A stretch of 64,000 nucleotides of DNA, taken from Erythroxylum novogranatense. Lineage: Eukaryota; Streptophyta; Magnoliopsida; Malpighiales; Erythroxylaceae. Below, piece by piece: positions 57,183 through 64,000 of the stretch. The DNA is taken from NCBI GenBank assembly GCA_029891385.1, contig CM057227.1, positions 95,795,818 to 95,859,817 of the forward strand, in the 5' to 3' direction. Under the pieces are notes generated by a model that had not been told where the DNA came from, did no database searches, and saw only the letters and a list, made by a program, of their open reading frames with translations. Both the position numbers and the translations under genes were made by a program. Each line of letters starts with the position of its first letter. Within the stretch, counting starts at the first letter, position 1.

Positions 57183-58248
57183 TGTAAAAGATCTAGAAAG
57201 GGGGTTGAATAGATCTTTAAAGCTTTTTGTATTTTTCTACAATAAAATCAGAAGTTAATTCACACAAAAACAATTTAAAACAAATTTAAATGTAAAGAGT
57301 AGGGAAGAAAAGCAAACACTGTTTTCATAGAGGTTCGGTGCTAAGAACTACGTCCTCTACCTAAGCTCCCACTTAGGATTTGGCAAACCACTTTATTACA
57401 CACTTTTTAGTTTAGTGTGAACTCTTACAACACCACTTGATTTTCGGCTCAAGCTACCTTTATAATCGATTTGTTTTCCGGAACAAATCCTACCTTACAA
57501 GTGACTTTTCACTAATCACTCAAATCACAAGAATAAAGAGATAAAGATGAAAGAACAATGCTCAATACAAATTTGAAACAACTAAGAGCAATATGGAGCA
57601 AAATTTGGAACAATAGTGGAATTCTTTGGCTTGTTTGACTTCAGTATGTTGATCCCTTGATGCACCACTATTTATCTGAAGCTTTTGAGAGGAATATAGA
57701 TGTTGTAAATCCTTTCTAGTCGTTGCATGAATTCTTATGAACATTGCTTAATTTTCTCCTTTCCATTTGTGAATGATTCGGATAAATCTTGTCCATCTCT
57801 ACCTATTAGTCAACTAGTCGAGCTGTTATAGTCGACTAGTGTTAACATATTTCACTGCAGGCTTTAGCTTTGCTCCTCGATACGTCGACTAGTGACATGA
57901 TAGTTGACTAGTGTTCCTATTCAGTTGATTTGTAGTCAACTTGCAACATATCAGTCGACTTGTTTTAACCCCCATCTGATGATCCTTAATTCTTAGTCGA
58001 CTTATGATATACTTAGTTGACTTGTTGCTGATTCCAACGGATACATTTAATCAAATCTTCCCATAATCTTCATTTTTAATGTCTAAATCATGTTGAAGAT
58101 TGTTTCCTTCTTGATTCCTCAATGATTTATAATGTCTTCAAGATTTCTTTCAATCCAAAACACCTGAAATAAATTTCTTAACCAATTCTGTTTTATTATT
58201 ATCAAAACATAAGTAGGATTTAACTTGTCAACCACCCATGGTCCAACA
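57183..58248 (-). repeat. 5' LTR of Sirevirus (1066 bp)
   Basis: On the minus strand it runs from TGTTGGACCATGG (58248) to AGATCTTTTACA (57183). It matches the two parts of the 3' LTR with a few percent difference by eye. Confidence 0.92.
57807..58023. repeat. TAGTCGACTA palindrome cluster in 5' LTR
   Basis: Counterpart of 42278-42494. Four GTCGAC cores are intact; others read GTCAAC or GTTGAC. The LTR copies differ at several of these CpG positions by C/T or G/A. Confidence 0.85.
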
Positions 58249-58253
58249 AAATA

Positions 58254-59639
58254 AAATTACTTACAATTGGTAATATAGGCCTTTGTCAACATTAGTCCTA
58301 TCCAGTAAGAAGAAACTAAAGAAATTCAATTAGAAAAACATGTAGAAAACATATAAAACCATAATGTATGATTATGGGGTGAAATGCAAAACAAGGTAAA
58401 GATATAGTTACATCTTTACTGAAATAAATGTGTACAAGGTGAGGAACCATATAGATGTTAAACTAATATGGAGAGTAAAGGTAATTTAAATTAATCATGT
58501 TATATGTTTCAATATATTCTAATTCAATAAGGGAATTATAGAATATTGGTTTTGCTAGCGAATATACTTTATAAAGCATTTCAAATTTTAGGAGGAAGTT
58601 TGATTAGTCTATAAATTTCCTTAAACTTTCAAGTACTTGATATCTTTTGTTTATTAGTACATGCTATCTTATATTAATATATTCCTATGATAATATTGTA
58701 ATAGGTTTTAAAAAATATGGATGTAAATAAAATATATGTAGCTTTTGGTACTTATGCTCTTGGTATATACTAGACATAAGAAGAGTGTAAAGGTGTTATT
58801 AATTAATTCAAAATATTGTTTATTAATTTTTAAAGATTTAGCAAAATTTAAAAGGATATTTTCTCATTTTATCAAGAGAAATCAACATGTTTAATGGTTA
58901 AACTATATTAATATTTATTATTATATATGGTATATTGATTGTAATTCATTTTAATTTATATCATGATTTATATGTATATTTCAAATTCCTATATTAATTG
59001 CCTCAGTTGTAATGACAAGATAAAGTTACAAATATCAAATGTTATGCTTAATATTTTATCAATGCATAAGTACCAAATCGTTGTTTCAATCTTAGTTTTA
59101 ACGATGCCAATATTATACAAACTTTTAATGAACATTCAAATTATATGTGTCTTATAGGTATTTAGTATTGGTAAAAGAGTTAAAGATTTATTATTGTAAA
59201 ATATTATGCGGACATCTTCGTGCATTAGGGTAAGAGTCATGTTTAGAAGATTTATTGATTCTTGTAAAAGGTAAGTGTGTTTATATGTATATATATATAT
59301 ATATTTTAGTTTTGAAAATTCGATATGAGTTTAATATTTATATCTTTATCTTTATCGTAGGATTAATATGATTATATATCTTGGGCATTTGATGTACATA
59401 GCTTCAATATTGACACATCTTCATATATCGAATAGGATTTTGGGGTTACATTTTCGTATATAGATTATGATAATTTGTCCCAGCAGTGCAATAATGTAAG
59501 TTAATTTAGAAGTTAGTTTTCTAATTGTTATGAGGTATGAAACAATAGTTCTTCCTCTAGTTACACCAACCAAAAACTATGGTTGTTTTGACAATTTGAT
59601 GGAAGTTGTATCAGTAGTGGTGATTGATAAAGCATTAAA
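58254..59639. other. AT-rich spacer with a short TA microsatellite
   Basis: No gene or repeat recognised. A (TA)n run lies at 59283-59305. The 64-codon frame at 58963-59157 has no recognisable feature. Confidence 0.45.
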
Positions 59640-60151
59640 CAAGAAGGGGGTAAATTGTGTGTAAATTTTTTTTCACAAATTAATTCAATTCATATAATAA
59701 ACAGATTCTAATTGACGAATAAAAATAGTAGGATCCTGTTAGATAATAAAGCTATTTAAGCGATAGGAGCCTTTTGTACAATAGGACCCTATTTAAACGA
59801 AAGGAGCCTACTAAATGATAACCACTGTTAAAACAATTTAAAATAGAAGGCACAAGTTAAAATTGAAAGGAAACTCTTGCAAGTTGAAAACAGACAAAGC
59901 CTCTTATAAAAGTGAAGGAGCCTCTTGCTAAAAAGAACACATACACAATATAATGCAAAAATTTAACAGTTAAGAGAAGAGAGAGAATGACGTATTCGAT
60001 TTATAATAGTTTGGCTTACAATCCAAGCCTCCACCCAGTCCCCAAGTATCAAACTTGAGTGTTTCACTATAAAAATCAAGTAATAGTTTGACGAGCCTCT
60101 TTAAGCTCATGAGTACATATTTTTCAAGATTCTCCAACCTTCCACACTCAA
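59640..60151 (-). mobile_element. Probable copia LTR remnant, interrupted by a solo LTR
   Basis: The stretch near 59990-60130 (TAGTTTGGCTTACAATCCAAGCCTCC, CCAGTCCCC) resembles the R/U5 part of plant copia LTRs read on the minus strand, as at 57330-57390. Before it, short GGAGCCT[CA]T words recur four or five times (59768-59930). It appears to continue at 63797. No start, end or coding region is seen. Confidence 0.35.
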
Positions 60152-63100
60152 TGTAACATCTCATCACCTGTGGGAGGCTAGAATAGTAAATATGAGTGAT
60201 TAATGAGAGCTTAGAAATGCATTTGTTTTCATGCTCATGCATAATATGGCATACAAATACACGTGAATAGTGAAAGTTTGGCACTTGAAAATAATTGTGC
60301 ATGCATTCATGAATAATTATGGGTATAATTGGATTGAGTTGTGATTTTTGGAAATTTAGTGAATTTTGAATTTATTTATGTTGAAAATATTACTAGTTAG
60401 TAGAATTGTGATATTTGTATATTTTTGTGAATTTAGGAATAAATTTCAAAAAATTATAGAAAATAGGAAAAAAAAACAAAAGAAGATTTGGAGATAGTTG
60501 GATTGTAAAGATGAGAGCTAAAGGTAGTTAGTTTCGAAAGAAACTAAGTTAGAGTTTAGGTATTAGGAAAGTGACAAGTGTCACTTAGTTGAGTGGCTTT
60601 TGGGCTCATTAAGGGTCGAAATGGAAGAAAGAAATGTAGTCTTGCTTTTTAAGAGGGGGAAACATGAATTGAGAGAGACAAAGAGAAGTTAAGAAAGAAA
60701 AAGAAGAGAGTTTCGGTGGTTGAGAGAAAAGAAAAGAGTTGAGCTAGGGTTTTAGCACTTCTTAGTCTTGAGAGAGATTTTGAAGTGGGTCAAGAAGAGA
60801 AAAAGGAACAGGGAGAGAAGGGCTTCAAATTGAGCCAAAGAGCTCTTCATTTGGTGAAGAATCAAGGTAAGATTTTGAACCTTTTAGAATTTTTGGAAGA
60901 ATTTTAAACCATGAAGTTCTGAAATACATGGTTTTAAGTGTGGAATTTTGCTATTTGAAAACCCTATTGAGTTGAGGTTTGAGGTTGAATGAAGTCAAAT
61001 TGGTTGCTGAATGGTTAAACTCTGGATTTTCCAAATTTGCACAGTGTAAAATTTTCAAGTCTTCCTTAGGGGGTAAATTTTGTGTTTTAATTTCAGGGTA
61101 AATTATGAATTAATCTAGGCTAAATTAGATAAATTTGTCTTTTGGAAAGTTGTAGCTTATCTTTCTAGCTTTCCAACGGTATATAATATGAAACTTTTGG
61201 ACATCGGAGTCGAAAGTTATGGTCTTTATGAGTGGAGATGCTCAGGAGAGTAACCTGCTTCATCTTAAATTGACTTTGCTTCGTCTTAAGTTGACTCTGC
61301 TTCGTCTTAAGAATCACTTCATCTTAAGTTGACTTTGCTTCATCTTAAGTTGACTCTGCTTCGTCTTAAGAATCACTTCGTCTTAAGTTGACTGTGCTTT
61401 GTCTTAAGTTGACTCTATTTCGTCTTAAGAATCACTTCATCTTAAGTTGACTTTGCTTCATCTTAAGTTGACTCTGCTTCATCTTAAGTTGCTTTTATTT
61501 GTCTTAAGTTGACTCTGCTTCGTCTTAATAGTCACTTCGTCTTAAGTTGACTTTGTTTCATCTTAAGTTGACTCTGCTTCATCTTAAGAGTTACTTCGTC
61601 TTAAGTTGACTTTGCTTCATCTTAAGTTGAATCTGCTTCATCTTAAGAGTCACTTTATCTTAAGTTGACTTTGCTTCGTCCTAAGTTGACTCTGCTTTGT
61701 CTTAAGAGTCACTTCGTCTTAAGTTCACTATCTGCTTCTTCTTAGGTTGATTTTCTTCTTCATCTTATGTTGACTAAAACTTCTTCTGGTCCAATTTTGA
61801 CCCCTTATATGATATAATTTGTCTTCTAGGTCTAATAAAATTTATAGCTCTCAAATTCTTCTTCAAAATCATCTAAATAACACCTTCATCTGATACCTTG
61901 ATCCGACCTCCAAATGGAGTGATTCTTGGACCAATAGATTTCTAACACATATTAATATCTCTCCGAGAAAATTGGTAGCATTATGATTTTATTTGAAAAA
62001 TTTTGGTTGAAAGAAAGTGAGGGAATTTGTTAGAATATTATGACTGGTGTGATTTCACTAAACATGTTTGGCTATTTCTATTATACCTAGAGCTATAGGA
62101 TTCTAAATGAGATGATTTTTAATTTGGAGTAAACTAGAGATATAGGCTTACAAATGATCTGAATAAGTTCAATTGTGATTCAGTCTCTAAGATGTTTAAA
62201 TTTTGAAAGGAAGTTGTGTATAGTATATTGTTTTGGATAAGAGCAGTCTGACAATGTTTGAGGCATATCTTCCGAATATCTGAACCAAATTGAGTGATTT
62301 TAGTGTCAATAGAAACATAAAACATAGAGGAACACTTTTCAAGAGAGGGTATGACCAAATTATAGTGATTTCATTCTCTAATTTAATGTGAACAGTAGGC
62401 CCAAAAAAGTGTCTTGGAAAAATCTGAAAGTAAACCAATAAGAAATGAATTGTTATTTTAATGGTTTTAGTGAGGCATAAACCTAAGTATAAATTTTACT
62501 TAGATGAGTTTTGATATCAGAAAGATTTTTGTGAAGAAATTGATGGAAAGATACCCGGGATTGTCATGAACATGCATTGTATATAATTCATTTCATACAT
62601 GTGCATTATTGAATAATTATGATTGTGTAAATTGTGATATTGTGCATATTAATTGTGATAGAGGAGCAACTGAAACGTTAACCTCTAGACGTTGCCGGAT
62701 CTTTCGGGCATTAGCTTTAGGAGCAACTTGTGAGTAACCTATACGGTCTCACTTAATTACTTGTTTGCTTAAATTATGTTTTGAATGATAATGAAATGTG
62801 TTTAATTGTGGATTCCGGACAGAAGGTCTGATGAATGTGAACGTGAATTTAGATATTGAAGTGCTATTTGAATGGGAAAATGAAAACCTAATTTCCTTAT
62901 AATGTCAGTAATTGTGGTACATGCATTCCATATATGAATACATAATTAGATAATGGCAGTTGTGACCAGAGTAGCCACCGATCAGAGCTTAAAGCTTAAC
63001 GTATGCAAAGAGCCTCTAGCTCGGACAGTGATTAAGAGCCTAAGGCTCACTATACATAATGAGCCCTGTATTCTCATCGGATAAAGGACAGTTAGTAATG

Positions 63101-63796
63101 AGCTCAGTATCCAAAATTGGATACAGGATAGTTCAGACACTTGATCACAACAACATAACAATTGGAAAATATCTCATAAGCATTCCATATGCATTTTGAT
63201 AAGTATGTTTGATTGATTGAAATGAGTAATTTCCTATGCTTGAGTGAAAATGTGTTACATGACCTATTATGCAAAATTGAGGATTTCATGTTATGTGAAA
63301 TGGTGTGATGCATGAATTGAGTGAACCATCGATGATGGTTACCTCATTAAGTTCGCAAAACTCACCAAAATTGTAATGTTGTCTTTTCAGGACAAAGAGA
63401 CGACTCTAGCTACTGAGAGGCTCTACCAGTCGTATAGATTGTGTTTGGCAAAAGAAGTCATAGCTCAAAGGTCGGTCAGCTGGGATTTTTTAATAGATTA
63501 GTTAGATTGTGTATTTTTCTTCTTTCATGTAGTACTTTTGTATTAGGTTTTGATGTTGTACATATAGAAAATGTTGAAAGACACAATGTAGACATTCATG
63601 TTTTATGAAATGAAACGAGGAAAAAGGTTGATTTTAAAATATTGTGGTTTTTCTATTGATGTTTTATAAGTGAATTATGATACCATGCCATGTGTAGTAA
63701 ATGTAGTGATCAACGTAGCTCACCCTTATCATAGATTATGTGTCGGAATGACCTCAGAGTTTTCCGGTGTGTACCCTGCGGTAAAGGGGCGCCACA
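60152..63796 (+). mobile_element. Solo gypsy LTR (3645 bp)
   Basis: Starts TGTAACATCTCATC and ends GGGGCGCCACA, flanked by CTCAA (60147-60151) and CTCGA (63797-63801), four of five alike. The CG in the right copy against CA in the left fits CpG decay after insertion. No internal region. It shares the modules AATTTGGAGTAAACTAGAGA (62127), ATTCCGGACAGAAGGTC (62812) and GAACCATCGATGATGGTT (63323) with the LTR at 44607-52015, so the two are related families. Confidence 0.88.
61251..61790 (+). repeat. 59-bp minisatellite in solo LTR, about nine copies
   Basis: The 59-bp unit is a composite of two 21-bp parts (TTGACTYTGCTTCRTCTTAAG) and a 17-bp part (AATCACTTCRTCTTAAG). AATCACTTC starts at 61312, 61371 and 61430, exactly 59 apart. 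Later units drift and lose parts. Confidence 0.88.
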
Positions 63797-63801
63797 CTCG
63801 A

Positions 63802-64000
63802 AGTGTATAACAAGCTTGTAAAAACTCACAAAAGAATAAAATGTAAAATCGAAAATAAGTTCTCAAATAACAGTTTCTCTCTTAATAGAGTTATTTCACT
63901 TTCCAAGGCGAAATAAGAATGATATGACTCTAAAAAAGATAGATGTTACTTAAATTTTTTGAAAGTCTGTGAATACTTATTGCTTCACAAGTTTTATTCT
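63802..64000 (-). other. Continuation of interrupted copia-LTR-like remnant to window end
   Basis: Joins in sequence character with 59640-60151 once the solo LTR is removed (GTGTATAACAAGC..). Nothing more can be recognised before the window ends. Confidence 0.3.

Larger units (their letters stand above)
39034..58248 (-). mobile_element. Sirevirus-type Ty1/copia element with nested insertions
   Basis: A minus-strand element flanked by the exact duplication AAATA (39029-39033 and 58249-58253). Without inserts the LTRs are about 1065 bp. Reading leftward: 5' LTR, PBS, gag with two zinc-knuckle-like motifs, PR-INT-RT-RNaseH, a spacer with palindromes, an additional ORF, several PPT-like tracts, 3' LTR. 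This layout, with multiple PPTs and palindrome-rich LTRs, matches what is known of Sireviruses (SIRE/Maximus lineage). Two other elements are nested in it: 39551-42166 in the 3' LTR and 44607-52015 between pol and the aORF. Gag and pol are broken. Confidence 0.9.

Noticed and set aside
61251..61790. Regular 59-bp array as a CRISPR-like array
   Set aside because: The units are direct tandem repeats with no unique spacers, inside an LTR of a plant genome.

Overview
The window is a gene-poor, repeat-packed stretch of a plant nuclear genome, almost certainly a eudicot. It holds Ty3/gypsy and Ty1/copia polyproteins with plant-type gag, chromodomain and tRNA-iMet primer sites, several solo LTRs, MITEs and long AT-rich spacers. 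The only host gene I can support is a small intronless gene for a secreted proline-rich protein at 27169-27609 (+). I cannot name the species. Nearly every other long reading frame is retrotransposon coding sequence broken by stops and frameshifts.

Left block (615-16652): an old, badly decayed gypsy element holds a 2.1-kb TG..CA non-coding insert (3273-5392) and a much younger chromodomain gypsy element (5599-16370; TSD ATAGG on both sides; LTRs of 2750 and 3097 bp). The outer block is odd: its two ends are LTR 3' ends in opposite orientation, both flanked by GTATA.

Middle left (16653-26270): decayed sequence containing an LTR-like start, a TCTGCGTC-rich tract, a 148-bp fold-back MITE with a 10-bp flanking repeat, and a copia element that keeps its 5' LTR, gag and most of pol but is cut off inside RT/RNase H, with no 3' LTR.

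Centre (26271-35257): the proline-rich protein gene with TATA box and poly(A) signal, then about 7 kb of AT-rich spacer with a 528-bp Tourist/PIF-like MITE and two 1.3-kb direct repeats.

Right block (35258-64000): a 3.5-kb solo gypsy LTR (TSD TCTTA). Next comes a 19.2-kb minus-strand copia element of Sirevirus type (39034-58248, TSD AAATA). It has broken gag and pol, an additional ORF between pol and the 3' LTR, multiple polypurine tracts, and arrays of a TAGTCGACTA palindrome in its LTRs and in the pol-aORF spacer. Its 3' LTR is split by a 2.6-kb TG..CA insert (TSD ATAGA). The spacer upstream of its aORF is split by a solo gypsy LTR carrying a 3.36-kb internal tandem duplication. The right edge is another 3.6-kb solo LTR (60152-63796) with a nine-copy 59-bp minisatellite, inserted in a copia-LTR-like remnant.

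Relative order follows from nesting: inserts are younger than their hosts. No functional system acts here apart from the host gene. The biology of interest is element structure, nesting, and LTR modules shared between families that otherwise look different.
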